Shown here piece after piece: positions 30,910 to 39,155 of a stretch of DNA of 64,000 bases. The position numbers and the translations under genes were made by a program. The stretch lies in contig NZ_LQPJ01000130.1 of the NCBI RefSeq assembly GCF_002101785.1, positions 107,057 to 171,056 on the forward strand, in the 5' to 3' direction. Under the pieces are notes generated by a model. The model was not told where the DNA came from and ran no database searches. It saw only the letters and a list, made by a program, of their open reading frames with translations. Numbering within the stretch: position 1 is the first letter of the stretch; every line of letters starts with the position of its first letter. The DNA comes from Mycobacterium palustre. GTDB taxonomy: Bacteria; Actinomycetota; Actinomycetes; Mycobacteriales; Mycobacteriaceae.

Positions 30910-31985
30910 ACCGCATACCGCGGCTTGATCACCTCGTCGATGATCGCCAGCCGCTCGTCGAACGGGATGAACGCCGACTTCATCGCGTTGATGGTGAACC
31001 GCTCCAGATCGCTCCACCCGTAGCCGAAGGCCTCGACCAGCCGGTGCATCTCGAGGCTCATCGTGGTGTCGCTCATCAGCCGGTTGTCGGTGTTGACGGT
31101 GACCCGAAAGCGGGTGCGCGCCAGCAGGTCGAACGGGTGCTCGGCGATGCTTTTCACCGCGCCGGTCTGCACGTTGGAGCTCGGGCACAGCTCGAACGGA
31201 ATTCGCTTGTCCCGCAAGATCGACGCGAGTCGGCCCAACCGGACGGTTCCGTCCTTCAGCACGTCGATGTCGTCGACGATGCGCACCCCGTGGCCCAGCC
31301 GGTCGGCGCCGCAGAACGCGATCGCCTCGTGGATGGACGGCAGCCCGAACGCCTCACCGGCATGGATCGTGAAGCGCGCGTTGTGGTCTCGCATGTACTC
31401 GAACGCGTCCAGGTGTCGCGTCGGCGGGTTGCCCGCCTCGGCGCCGGCGATGTCGAAGCCCACCACGCCCTTGTCGCGGAAGCGGATGGCCAGTTCGGCG
31501 ATCTCCCGCGACACCGCTGCGTGCCGCATCGCGGTGACCAGCAGCCGCACCTTGATCGGCCGCCCCGCGGCCGCGCAGGCCTTCTCCCCGGCCGCGAAGC
31601 CGTCCAGCACGGCGTCGACGATCTCGTCGAAGGACAGCCCGCGGTCGATGTGCAGCTCGGGGGCGAAGCGCACCTCGGCGTAGACGACGGAGTCGGCGGC
31701 CAGGTCCTCGACGCACTCGTAGGCCACGCGGTACAGCGCGTCGGGGGTCTGCATCACCGCGACCGTGTGGGAGAACGGTTCCAGGTAGCGCTCCAGCGAG
31801 CCGCTGTGCGACCGGGTGCGAAACCACGTCGCCAGCTCGTCGACGTCGGTGGCCGGCAGCCCGTCGTAGCCGACCTGGCCGGCGATGTCGATCACCGTCG
31901 ACGGCCGCAGCCCGCCGTCGAGGTGGTCGTGCAGCAGGGCCTTGGGCGCCTTTTTGATCTGGTCTAGCGCCAGTGGTGTCGTCAC
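30897..31985 (-). CDS. add: Adenosine deaminase
   Basis: 362 residues. Hydrolyses (deoxy)adenosine to (deoxy)inosine in purine salvage. Zinc site LLHDHLDGGLR near the N-terminus, FTIHAGEAFG with the catalytic Glu (HAGE), DRLGHGVRI, and the TVNTDNRLMSDTTMS metal Asp region with the second Asp replaced by Asn in NTDN. FELCPSSNVQTG is typical of the family. The start is a GTG at 31985 that overlaps the deoA stop as GTGA. It is the last gene of the cdd-deoA-add operon. A frame extending far upstream is only the deoA antisense-free alternative reading and is not used. Confidence 0.95.
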   Translation of the reverse strand: MTTPLALDQIKKAPKALLHDHLDGGLRPSTVIDIAGQVGYDGLPATDVDELATWFRTRSHSGSLERYLEPFSHTVAVMQTPDALYRVAYECVEDLAADSVVYAEVRFAPELHIDRGLSFDEIVDAVLDGFAAGEKACAAAGRPIKVRLLVTAMRHAAVSREIAELAIRFRDKGVVGFDIAGAEAGNPPTRHLDAFEYMRDHNARFTIHAGEAFGLPSIHEAIAFCGADRLGHGVRIVDDIDVLKDGTVRLGRLASILRDKRIPFELCPSSNVQTGAVKSIAEHPFDLLARTRFRVTVNTDNRLMSDTTMSLEMHRLVEAFGYGWSDLERFTINAMKSAFIPFDERLAIIDEVIKPRYAVLIG

Positions 31986-33280
31986 GTGGTGATCCGATCG
32001 ATGATCAGCGGCCGGGCAGCCGGTGCGGCGTCGCCGACGCTGAACGCGCCGTCCAGCTCGGCCGCCGCGGCGCCGAACCGCTCGGGCGTGTCGGTGTAGA
32101 GGGTGAACAGCGCTTCGCCGGCGGCCACGGGCTCCCCCGGCCGGCGGTGGATGCGGATCCCGGCGCCCGGCTGCACCGGTTGGCCCGGACGGGACCTGCC
32201 CGCGCCGAGCCGCCAAGCTGCCAACCCCACCGCCATCGCGTCGATATCGCCCATTGTGCCGCCCCGCGGCGCGGTCACGGTCTCGGAACACGAACCGATC
32301 GGCAACGGGGCGGCCAAGTCCCCGCCCTGGGCCGCGACCAGCCGGCGAAAGCGGTCCATCGCCGTGCCGTCGCGCAGCGCCTGGGCCGGATCGCGGTCCT
32401 CGATGCCGGCCAGCCGCAGCATCTCGGAGGCCAGCCGCACGGTCAGCTCCACCAGGTCGGGCGGCCCGCCGCCGGCCAGCACCTCGAGCGCCTCGGCGAC
32501 CTCGAGCGCGTTGCCGACGGCCGCGCCCAGCGGGGCGTTCATGTCGGTCAGCAGCGCGTGGGTGGACACGCCGTGGGCCGCGCCCAGCTCGACCATGGTG
32601 CGCGCCAGCTCGCGGCAGGCCGCCTCGGAGTCGAGCAGCGCCCCGGCGCCGACCTTGACGTCCAGCACGACCGCGCCGACCCCCTCGGCCAGCTTCTTGC
32701 TCATCACCGAGCTGGCGATCAGCGGCAGCGACTCGACGGTCGCGGTGACGTCGCGCAGGGCGTAGAGCTTCTTGTCGGCCGGCGCCAGGCGCCCGGCGGC
32801 GAAGATCGCGGCGCCGACGTCGCGCAGCTGGTCGCGCAGCCGCCCCTCGGACAGGTCCGCCGTGAAACCGGCGATCGAGTCCAGCTTGTCCAGCGTGCCG
32901 CCGGTGTGCCCGAGCCCGCGGCCCGACGCCTTGGGCACCGCCGCACCGCAGGCGGCGACGGCGGGCACCACCGCCAGCGTGGTCTTGTCGCCGACGCCGC
33001 CGGTGGAGTGCTTGTCCACCGTCGGCAAGCCCAGGCCGGTGAAGTCCAGGCGCTCGCCCGACGCCACCATCGCCGCCGTCCACCGGGCGATCTCGCCGTG
33101 GTCCATGCCGCGCCACACGATCGCCATCAGCAGCGCCGCCATCTGCTCGTCGGCCACCCGGCCGTCGGTGTAGGCGTCGATCACCCAGTCGATGGCCGCG
33201 TCGGAGAGCCGGCCGCCGTCGCGCTTGGTCCTGATCACCGTCGGCGCGTCGAACGCCGCGTCGAGGTGGGGGCGGGTCAA
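31982..33280 (-). CDS. deoA: Thymidine phosphorylase
   Basis: About 432 residues. Converts thymidine or deoxyuridine plus phosphate to the base and deoxyribose 1-phosphate. Motifs are VIRTKRDGGRLSDAAIDWVI, DKHSTGGVGDKTTLAVVPAV (phosphate/anthranilate-PRT-like site), GRGLGHTGGTLDKL, SSVMSKKLAEG and the C-terminal GAGIRIHRRPGEPV. The start is taken as the TTG at 33280, overlapping the cdd stop as TTGA. The conserved sequence begins a few residues later, at FDAPTVIRTKRDGG, and there is no ATG or GTG nearby. The gene overlaps add by four bases. Confidence 0.94.
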   Translation of the reverse strand: MTRPHLDAAFDAPTVIRTKRDGGRLSDAAIDWVIDAYTDGRVADEQMAALLMAIVWRGMDHGEIARWTAAMVASGERLDFTGLGLPTVDKHSTGGVGDKTTLAVVPAVAACGAAVPKASGRGLGHTGGTLDKLDSIAGFTADLSEGRLRDQLRDVGAAIFAAGRLAPADKKLYALRDVTATVESLPLIASSVMSKKLAEGVGAVVLDVKVGAGALLDSEAACRELARTMVELGAAHGVSTHALLTDMNAPLGAAVGNALEVAEALEVLAGGGPPDLVELTVRLASEMLRLAGIEDRDPAQALRDGTAMDRFRRLVAAQGGDLAAPLPIGSCSETVTAPRGGTMGDIDAMAVGLAAWRLGAGRSRPGQPVQPGAGIRIHRRPGEPVAAGEALFTLYTDTPERFGAAAAELDGAFSVGDAAPAARPLIIDRITT

Positions 33281-33675
33281 GACGGCCCCCGCGGCAGGTC
33301 GGCGGTGAAGGCGTCGGGCAGCAGCTCGCCCAGCCGGCGGGGGCCCGCCGGATGGTCGACGAGCAGCTCCGGGCCGCCGTGCTCGTGGAGCACCTGCCGG
33401 CATCGACCGCACGGCAGCAGCGGGCGCCCCCGCGCGTCGACGCACGCCAGCGCCACGAGCCGGCCGCCGCCGCTGGCATGTAGGGCGCACACCACGCCGC
33501 ACTCGGCACAGAGACCAAGGCCATATGAGACGTTTTCCACATTGCAGCCGGTGACCACCCGGCCGTCGTCGACCATCGCGGCCGCCCCCACCGCGAACTT
33601 GGAGTAGGGTGCATACGCCCCCGCCGCCGCGCGGGTTGCCTTGTCCCGCAGCGCATTCCAATCGACATCAGGCAT
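33277..33675 (-). CDS. cdd: Cytidine deaminase
   Basis: 132 residues. Deaminates cytidine and deoxycytidine to uridine and deoxyuridine. Tetrameric zinc type: YAPYSKFAVGAA, CNVENVSYGLGLCAECG (zinc Cys with catalytic Glu, CAE) and PCGRCRQVL (PCxxC). It is first in the cdd-deoA-add operon, read leftward. Divergent from sdhCDAB, with about 160 bases between them. The operon links pyrimidine deamination, phosphorolysis and purine deamination in nucleoside salvage. Confidence 0.95.
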   Translation of the reverse strand: MPDVDWNALRDKATRAAAGAYAPYSKFAVGAAAMVDDGRVVTGCNVENVSYGLGLCAECGVVCALHASGGGRLVALACVDARGRPLLPCGRCRQVLHEHGGPELLVDHPAGPRRLGELLPDAFTADLPRGPS

Positions 33676-33835
33676 ATCGCCACCCCGCTCACCGATGGGC
33701 CGACCCGAGCGAACACCCTACCTCTGACACGAACTTCGCCCCGCGGCTGTCGGACTCGGCCAGCTACCTGGCAGGGTTAGGCTGGACTGCCCGGCTCGAG
33801 TGCGTGCGGGTGTCCAAGAAGGCGGTGAGGACTGG

Positions 33836-34276
33836 GTGACTACGCAGGCAACCGCGGATCCGGCTGCATCCCAGCAACCGTCCGCGAAGACCCGCAAGCG
33901 GCGGCCACCCCGGACCCTGTACCGGGGCGACCCCGGCATGTGGTCGTGGGTGCTGCACCGCATCAGCGGCGCGACCATCTTCTTCTTCCTGTTCGTCCAC
34001 GTCCTGGACGCCGCGATGCTGCGGGTGAGCCCGCAGACCTACAACGCGGTGATCGGTGACTATCAGACCCCGATCGTCGGCCTGATGGAGTACGGCCTGG
34101 TCGCCGCCGTGCTGTTTCACGGGCTGAACGGGATCCGGGTCATCCTGATCGACTTCTGGGCCGAGGGCCCCCGCCACCAGCGGCAGATGTTCTGGATCGT
34201 CGGCGTCGTCTTTTTGCTGCTCATGGTCCCGGCCGGCGTGGTGGTCGGCATCCACATGATGGAGCACTTCCGGTGA
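33836..34276 (+). CDS. sdhC: Succinate dehydrogenase cytochrome b subunit SdhC
   Basis: 146 residues from a GTG at 33836 with GGCGGTGAGG upstream. The first 30 or so residues are polar (KTRKRRPPRTLYRGDPGMWS). Then three membrane helices with the quinone-site signature WVLHRISGATIFFFLFVHV (Arg/Ser) and the haem-ligand His in VLFHGLNGIRVILIDF. The GTG at 34273, inside the last codons, begins sdhD, so the two are translationally coupled. It is part of complex II (Sdh2 type) in the membrane. Confidence 0.93.
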   Translation: MTTQATADPAASQQPSAKTRKRRPPRTLYRGDPGMWSWVLHRISGATIFFFLFVHVLDAAMLRVSPQTYNAVIGDYQTPIVGLMEYGLVAAVLFHGLNGIRVILIDFWAEGPRHQRQMFWIVGVVFLLLMVPAGVVVGIHMMEHFR

Positions 34277-34740
34277 CCGGCCCCGACCTTCAGCTCGGGC
34301 GCGGGCAGTTGGCGCCGGTCAAACAACGGAGCCACGACCGCCCCGCCAGCCTGGACAACCCGCGCTCGCCGCGCCGCCGCGCCGGCATCCCCAACTTCGA
34401 GAAGTTCGCGTGGCTGTTCATGCGGTTCTCCGGGGTCGCGCTGGTGTTCTTGGCGGTCGGGCACCTGTTCGTCATGCTGATGTGGGACAACGGCGTGTAC
34501 CGCATCGACTTCAACTACGTGGCGCAGCGCTGGGCGTCGCCGTTCTGGCAGTTCTGGGACCTGGCGCTGCTGTGGCTGGCGCAGCTGCACGGCGGCAACG
34601 GCCTGCGCACCATCATCGACGACTACAGCCGCAAGGACAGCACCCGGTTCTGGCTCAACAGCCTGCTGCTGCTGTCGATGGGGTTCACGCTGGTGCTGGG
34701 CACCTACGTGCTGGTGACGTTCGACCCCAACATTTCCTGA
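34273..34740 (+). CDS. sdhD: Succinate dehydrogenase membrane anchor SdhD
   Basis: 155 residues. A polar Arg-rich N-terminus (about 50 residues) and three membrane helices: FEKFAWLFMRFSGVALVFLA, WQFWDLALLWLAQLHGGNGL (haem His) and LNSLLLLSMGFTLVLGTYVL. Starts with a GTG overlapping the sdhC stop (GTGA). The LHGGNGLRTIIDDYSRKDS motif is the family match. Together with SdhC it holds the quinone site and anchors SdhA and SdhB. Confidence 0.93.
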   Translation: MTGPDLQLGRGQLAPVKQRSHDRPASLDNPRSPRRRAGIPNFEKFAWLFMRFSGVALVFLAVGHLFVMLMWDNGVYRIDFNYVAQRWASPFWQFWDLALLWLAQLHGGNGLRTIIDDYSRKDSTRFWLNSLLLLSMGFTLVLGTYVLVTFDPNIS

Positions 34741-34760
34741 TCGAGGGAGGCGACCGCCAG

Positions 34761-36515
34761 TTGATCCAGCAACACCGATACGACGTGGTCATCGTCGGCG
34801 CCGGCGGTGCGGGGATGCGCGCCGCCGTCGAGGCCGGCCCCCGGGTGCGGACCGCGGTGCTCACCAAGCTCTACCCCACCCGCAGCCACACCGGCGCCGC
34901 CCAGGGCGGCATGTGCGCCGCGCTGGCCAACGTCGAGGACGACAACTGGGAATGGCACACCTTCGACACGGTCAAGGGCGGCGACTACCTCGCCGACCAG
35001 GACGCCGTCGAGATCATGTGCAAGGAAGCCATCGACGCGGTGCTCGACCTGGAGAAAATGGGGATGCCGTTCAACCGCACCCCCGAGGGCCGCATCGACC
35101 AGCGCCGCTTCGGCGGCCACACCCGCGACCACGGCAAGGCCCCGGTGCGCCGCGCCTGCTACGCCGCCGACCGCACCGGCCACATGATCCTGCAGACGCT
35201 GTACCAGAACTGCGTCCGCCACGACGTGCAGTTCTTCAACGAGTTCTACGCGCTGGACCTGGTGCTCACCCAGACCCCGACCGGGCCGGTGGCCACCGGC
35301 GTGGTCGCCTACGAGCTGGCCAGCGGCGAGATCCACGTCTTTCACGCCAAGGCCGTGGTGATCGCGACCGGCGGGTCCGGCCGCATGTACAAGACGACGT
35401 CGAACGCGCACACGCTGACCGGCGACGGCATCGGCATCGTGTTCCGCAAGGGACTTCCCTTGGAGGACATGGAGTTTCACCAATTCCACCCGACCGGCCT
35501 GGCCGGCCTGGGCATCCTGATCTCCGAGGCGGTGCGCGGCGAGGGCGGCCGGCTGCTCAACGGGGAGGGCGAGCGCTTCATGGAGCGCTACGCGCCGACG
35601 ATCGTCGACCTGGCGCCGCGCGACATCGTCGCCCGCTCAATGGTTTTGGAAGTTTTGGAGGGCCGCGGCGCCGGCCCGCACAAGGACTACGTCTACATCG
35701 ACGTCCGCCACCTCGGCGAGGACGTGCTGGAGTCCAAGCTGCCCGACATCACCGAGTTCGCCCGCACCTACCTGGGCGTGGACCCGGTGCACGAGCTGGT
35801 GCCGGTCTACCCCACCTGTCACTACGTGATGGGCGGCATCCCCACCACCGTCACCGGACAGGTGTTGCGGGACAACACCTCCACCGTGCCGGGGCTGTAC
35901 GCGGCCGGCGAATGCGCGTGCGTGTCGGTGCACGGCGCCAACCGGCTGGGCACCAACTCGCTGCTGGACATCAACGTGTTCGGCCGCAGGGCCGGCATCG
36001 CGGCCGCCGACTACGCCGACGGGCACGACTTCGTCGACATGCCGCCCAACCCGGCCGCGATGGTCGTCGGCTGGGTCGGCGACATCCTCTCCGAGCACGG
36101 CAACGAGCGCGTCGCCGACATCCGCAGCGCGCTGCAGCAGTCGATGGACAACAACGCCGCGGTGTTCCGCACCGAGGAGACGCTCAAGCAGGCGCTCACC
36201 GACATCCATGCGCTGAAGGAGCGGTATTCCCGGATCACCGTGCACGACAAGGGAAAGCGCTACAACAGCGACCTGCTGGAGGCGATCGAGCTGGGCTTCC
36301 TGCTGGAGCTGGCCGAGGTCACCGTGGTGGGTGCGCTGAACCGCAAGGAGTCCCGCGGCGGGCACGCCCGCGAGGACTACCCCAACCGCGACGACGTCAA
36401 CTACATGCGTCACACGATGGCCTACAAGCAGGGCAGCGAATTGTTGAGCGACATCGCGCTGGACTTCAAACCCGTCGTGCAGACGCGCTACGAACCCAAG
36501 GAGCGCAAGTACTGA
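34761..36515 (+). CDS. sdhA: Succinate dehydrogenase flavoprotein SdhA
   Basis: 584 residues. Oxidises succinate to fumarate with covalently bound FAD. The FAD fold is YDVVVIVGAGGAGMR (shortened here as VVIVGAGGAGMRAAVEAG). The flavinylation His is in PTRSHTGAAQGGMCAAL, the active site is HQFHPTGLAGLGILISEAVR with RGEGG, and the C-terminus ends KPVVQTRYEPKERKY. The start is taken as the TTG at 34761, because the family begins M-I-x-Q-H-R-Y-D and GGGAGG lies ten bases before it. No ATG or GTG fits. Its TGA overlaps the sdhB ATG by one base. Confidence 0.96.
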   Translation: MIQQHRYDVVIVGAGGAGMRAAVEAGPRVRTAVLTKLYPTRSHTGAAQGGMCAALANVEDDNWEWHTFDTVKGGDYLADQDAVEIMCKEAIDAVLDLEKMGMPFNRTPEGRIDQRRFGGHTRDHGKAPVRRACYAADRTGHMILQTLYQNCVRHDVQFFNEFYALDLVLTQTPTGPVATGVVAYELASGEIHVFHAKAVVIATGGSGRMYKTTSNAHTLTGDGIGIVFRKGLPLEDMEFHQFHPTGLAGLGILISEAVRGEGGRLLNGEGERFMERYAPTIVDLAPRDIVARSMVLEVLEGRGAGPHKDYVYIDVRHLGEDVLESKLPDITEFARTYLGVDPVHELVPVYPTCHYVMGGIPTTVTGQVLRDNTSTVPGLYAAGECACVSVHGANRLGTNSLLDINVFGRRAGIAAADYADGHDFVDMPPNPAAMVVGWVGDILSEHGNERVADIRSALQQSMDNNAAVFRTEETLKQALTDIHALKERYSRITVHDKGKRYNSDLLEAIELGFLLELAEVTVVGALNRKESRGGHAREDYPNRDDVNYMRHTMAYKQGSELLSDIALDFKPVVQTRYEPKERKY

Positions 36516-37306
36516 TGACGGCTGAACCCGAAGTGTTGCCCGTCGACCCGCCGTTGCCGCCGGTCCCGGAGGGCGCGGTGATGGTGACCGTCAAGATCGC
36601 CCGGTTCAACCCCGACCAGCCCGACGCGTTCTCGGAAACCGGTGGGTGGCAGAGCTTTCGGGTGCCGTGCCTGCCCAGCGACCGGATGCTCAACCTGCTG
36701 ATCTACATCAAGAGCTACCTCGACGGGACGCTGACGTTCCGGCGGTCCTGCGCCCACGGCGTGTGCGGATCGGACGCCATGCGCATCAACGGCGTCAACC
36801 GGCTGGCGTGCAAGGTGCTGATGCGCGACCTGCTGCCCAAGAAGCCGGGCAAGCCGCTCACGATCACGGTGGAGCCGATCCGCGGGCTGCCGGTGGAAAA
36901 GGACCTCGTCGTCGACATGGAGCCGTTCTTCGACGCCTACCGCGCGGTCAAGCCCTACCTGATCACCACCGGCAATCCGCCGACGCGGGAACGCATCCAG
37001 AGCCCGACCGACCGGGCCCGCTACGACGACACCACCAAGTGCATCCTGTGCGCGGCCTGCACCACCAGCTGCCCGGTGTTTTGGCACGAGGGCAAGTACT
37101 ACGGCCCGGCGGCGATCGTCAACGCGCACCGCTTCATCTTCGACAGCCGCGACGAGGCCGCCGCCGAACGCCTCGACATCCTCAACGAGGTCGACGGGGT
37201 CTGGCGGTGCCGGACCACGTTCAACTGCACCGAGTCCTGCCCGCGCGGCATCGAGGTCACCAAGGCGATCCAGGAGGTCAAGCGCGCGATCATGTTCTCG
37301 CGCTAG
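36515..37306 (+). CDS. sdhB: Succinate dehydrogenase iron-sulfur subunit SdhB
   Basis: 263 residues. Carries electrons from SdhA to quinone. Cys motifs for all three clusters are present: [2Fe-2S] RRSCAHGVCGSDAM with a following LAC, then KCILCAACTTSCPVFW for [4Fe-4S], and FNCTESCPRGIEV for the third cluster. The ATG at 36515 shares its first base with the sdhA stop. It is the last gene of the sdhCDAB operon; 47 bases separate it from a convergent GGDEF gene. Confidence 0.97.
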   Translation: MTAEPEVLPVDPPLPPVPEGAVMVTVKIARFNPDQPDAFSETGGWQSFRVPCLPSDRMLNLLIYIKSYLDGTLTFRRSCAHGVCGSDAMRINGVNRLACKVLMRDLLPKKPGKPLTITVEPIRGLPVEKDLVVDMEPFFDAYRAVKPYLITTGNPPTRERIQSPTDRARYDDTTKCILCAACTTSCPVFWHEGKYYGPAAIVNAHRFIFDSRDEAAAERLDILNEVDGVWRCRTTFNCTESCPRGIEVTKAIQEVKRAIMFSR

Positions 37307-37353
37307 ATGGCAGCCCGGGCGCCGCGGGTCAGGGTTTGCCGCCATCTCGCGGG

Positions 37354-38427
37354 TCAACAAAGCTCGTGATGATGACTTCGGTTGCCGCCCAACCGTTTAG
37401 CCCGATACATCGCGGCGTCGGAGGCGGAGATCAACTCCCGGAGCAGCGACTGGGGGTCGGGTGCGGCGTCGTCGAGATGCGTGCAGGCGGTGCCGATGCT
37501 GGCGGTGACCCCCGCGGCGCAGGCCGCGATGGCCCGGCACATCCGCGCGGCCAGCGACTCGGCGTTGCACGTCGACGCCGTGCCCGCCAAAAGAAATTCC
37601 TCGCCGCCGCTGCGCGCCACCACCGCCTGGTTGTCCGCGGCGGCCAGCAGCGCCTTGGCGACCTGCACCAGCGCGTGGTCCCCCGCCGCGTGGCCGCACC
37701 TGTCGTTGAGCGCCTTGAAGTTGTCAAGGTCGATCAGCATGACCACCAGGTGGGAGTCGATGCCCCGCCGGGCCAGGATCATCCCCAGCGCCTCGTGCTG
37801 GAACGCGCGCCGGTTGAGTAGGCCGGTCAACGGGTCGCGGTCGGCGCGCGACAGGTCTCCCGCCAAGGCGCGCACCAGGATTCCGATGGCCAGCGGCAGG
37901 GCGATGTTGACCTCGATCACCAGCCACAGGTCCACCCCGGCGAGGCTGGGATGTCCGGACCGCACCAGCGCCACGGCCTCCCAGGCGCCGACGGCGGCGG
38001 CGGCCGCGAAGTTGTACAGCACGAATCCCGTAGTGTGAAAGAACGCGAAGTAGGCGCCGAAGGTCGCGAAGGCCACGCAACCCACGAGCGCGGCCAGCGG
38101 GTTGGGGTGCGCCAGGCAGGCCAGGGCGACGGCGGCGTTGCACGCCACGCCGAAGACGATCGATTGCCAGCGCGTCGGCCACCGCCAGATCCACAGCACC
38201 ATCCCGCCCACCCCGGCGGCCATGGCGACCCAGGTCATCAGCACCGCCGCCGGTTCGAGCGGGCCGTCCGAGCCGGCCAACAGCGCAACCAGGCACAACA
38301 CCATCGAGGCCGAAAGGAAGGCCATCAGAGCCCGAGTGGCCCCGCTGACGCCCCGTGAAGCGAGGTAGCCGGAAAGCCAGTCGTACTGATCGGCCCGCCA
38401 CCACCGGCTGAACAGCCCGGTCATCAT
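37354..38427 (-). CDS. Membrane-bound diguanylate cyclase (GGDEF domain)
   Basis: 357 residues. The N-terminal 190 residues hold about six membrane helices (FLSASMVLCLVALLAG, LMTWVAMAAGVGGMVLWIW, ACNAAVALACL, YFAFFHTTGFVLYNFA, LVIEVNIALPLAIGILV). They are followed by a GGDEF domain (about 200-350) beginning RDPLTGLLNRRAFQHEA. The active site reads SGGEEFLL, so catalysis to c-di-GMP is expected, and FKALNDRCGHAAGDHAL is present. No EAL domain is attached. It may sense a membrane or redox signal. It is not in the matching M. tuberculosis segment as I recall, so it is accessory. ATG at 38427. Confidence 0.88.
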   Translation of the reverse strand: MMTGLFSRWWRADQYDWLSGYLASRGVSGATRALMAFLSASMVLCLVALLAGSDGPLEPAAVLMTWVAMAAGVGGMVLWIWRWPTRWQSIVFGVACNAAVALACLAHPNPLAALVGCVAFATFGAYFAFFHTTGFVLYNFAAAAAVGAWEAVALVRSGHPSLAGVDLWLVIEVNIALPLAIGILVRALAGDLSRADRDPLTGLLNRRAFQHEALGMILARRGIDSHLVVMLIDLDNFKALNDRCGHAAGDHALVQVAKALLAAADNQAVVARSGGEEFLLAGTASTCNAESLAARMCRAIAACAAGVTASIGTACTHLDDAAPDPQSLLRELISASDAAMYRAKRLGGNRSHHHELC

Positions 38428-38519
38428 GAACTCTTGCTCGCTCCCCGTCGCCCCCGGCTAATCCGCATGCTACGGCCCGCGCGGGGCGGACGAGGCGGAT
38501 TGCCGCCGGTCCGGGGAGC

Positions 38520-38546
38520 CGTCACAGTTTTGCGGGCCGTCTCGTC
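38520..38546 (+). promoter_or_regulatory. ECF41-type sigma factor promoter before the CMD gene
   Basis: CGTCACA (38520-38526) is followed after exactly 16 bases by CGTC (38543-38546). The published ECF41 promoter is TGTCACA with a CGTC -10 at about this spacing, so only one base differs. The start codon ATG is at 38556, about ten bases after the -10, so the transcript is probably leaderless. The nearby SigJ-type ECF sigma factor is the obvious candidate reader. Confidence 0.7.
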
Positions 38547-38555
38547 TCAAGGGGT

Positions 38556-39155
38556 ATGACACAGAAAACCCGCATCGAACCCCTGCCACCCCAGCGCGCC
38601 GGACTGCTCACCCGAGTGATGTATCGGGTGGCCAAGCGGCGCTACGGCCAGGTGCCGGAGCCCTTCGCCGTCGCCGCGCACCACCGCAAGCTGCTGCTCG
38701 CCGGCGCCGTCCACGAGACCATGCTCGACCGGGCGTCCACGACGCTGCCGGCGAGCGTGCGGGAGCTGGCCGTCTACTGGACCGCGCGCGCCATCGGCTG
38801 CTCGTGGTGCGTCAACTTCGGGTCGATGCTGCAGCGGCTGGACGGCCTGGACATCAAGCGCCTGAAGGACATCGACGATTACGCCACCTCGCCCGCCTTC
38901 ACCGACGACGAGCGCGCCGCCATCGCCTACGCCGACGCGATGACCACCGACCCGCACACCGTCACCGACGAGCAGGTCGCCGACCTTAGGGCCCGCTTCG
39001 GCGACGCCGGCGTGTTCGAGCTGACCTATCAGATCGGGGTGGAGAACATGCGGGCGCGGATGAACTCCGCGCTGGGAATCACCGAGCAGGGCTTCAATTC
39101 CGGCGACGCGTGCCGCATCCCGTGGGCCGCTAGCCCCGCAGCGGGGAGCCGGTGA
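38556..39155 (+). CDS. Carboxymuconolactone decarboxylase-family (AhpD-like) protein
   Basis: 199 residues. Alkylhydroperoxidase-like fold with the redox motif AIGCSWCVNFGSM (CxxC) and RLDGLDIKRLKDIDDYATSP. The final third (VFELTYQIGVENMRARMNSA) is conserved in this subfamily. A peroxide- or thiol-linked role is inferred, not shown. The neighbouring sigJ gene and the ECF41-type promoter point to sigma-J control; CMD proteins are typical partners of ECF41 sigma factors. The 3' end overlaps the convergent sigJ gene by 26 bases. Confidence 0.85.
   Translation: MTQKTRIEPLPPQRAGLLTRVMYRVAKRRYGQVPEPFAVAAHHRKLLLAGAVHETMLDRASTTLPASVRELAVYWTARAIGCSWCVNFGSMLQRLDGLDIKRLKDIDDYATSPAFTDDERAAIAYADAMTTDPHTVTDEQVADLRARFGDAGVFELTYQIGVENMRARMNSALGITEQGFNSGDACRIPWAASPAAGSR

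Noticed and set aside
30897..33716. One giant minus-strand frame joining deoA region and add
   Set aside because: The first two thirds are a wrong-frame reading of deoA. The real add starts at 31985, overlapping the deoA stop.
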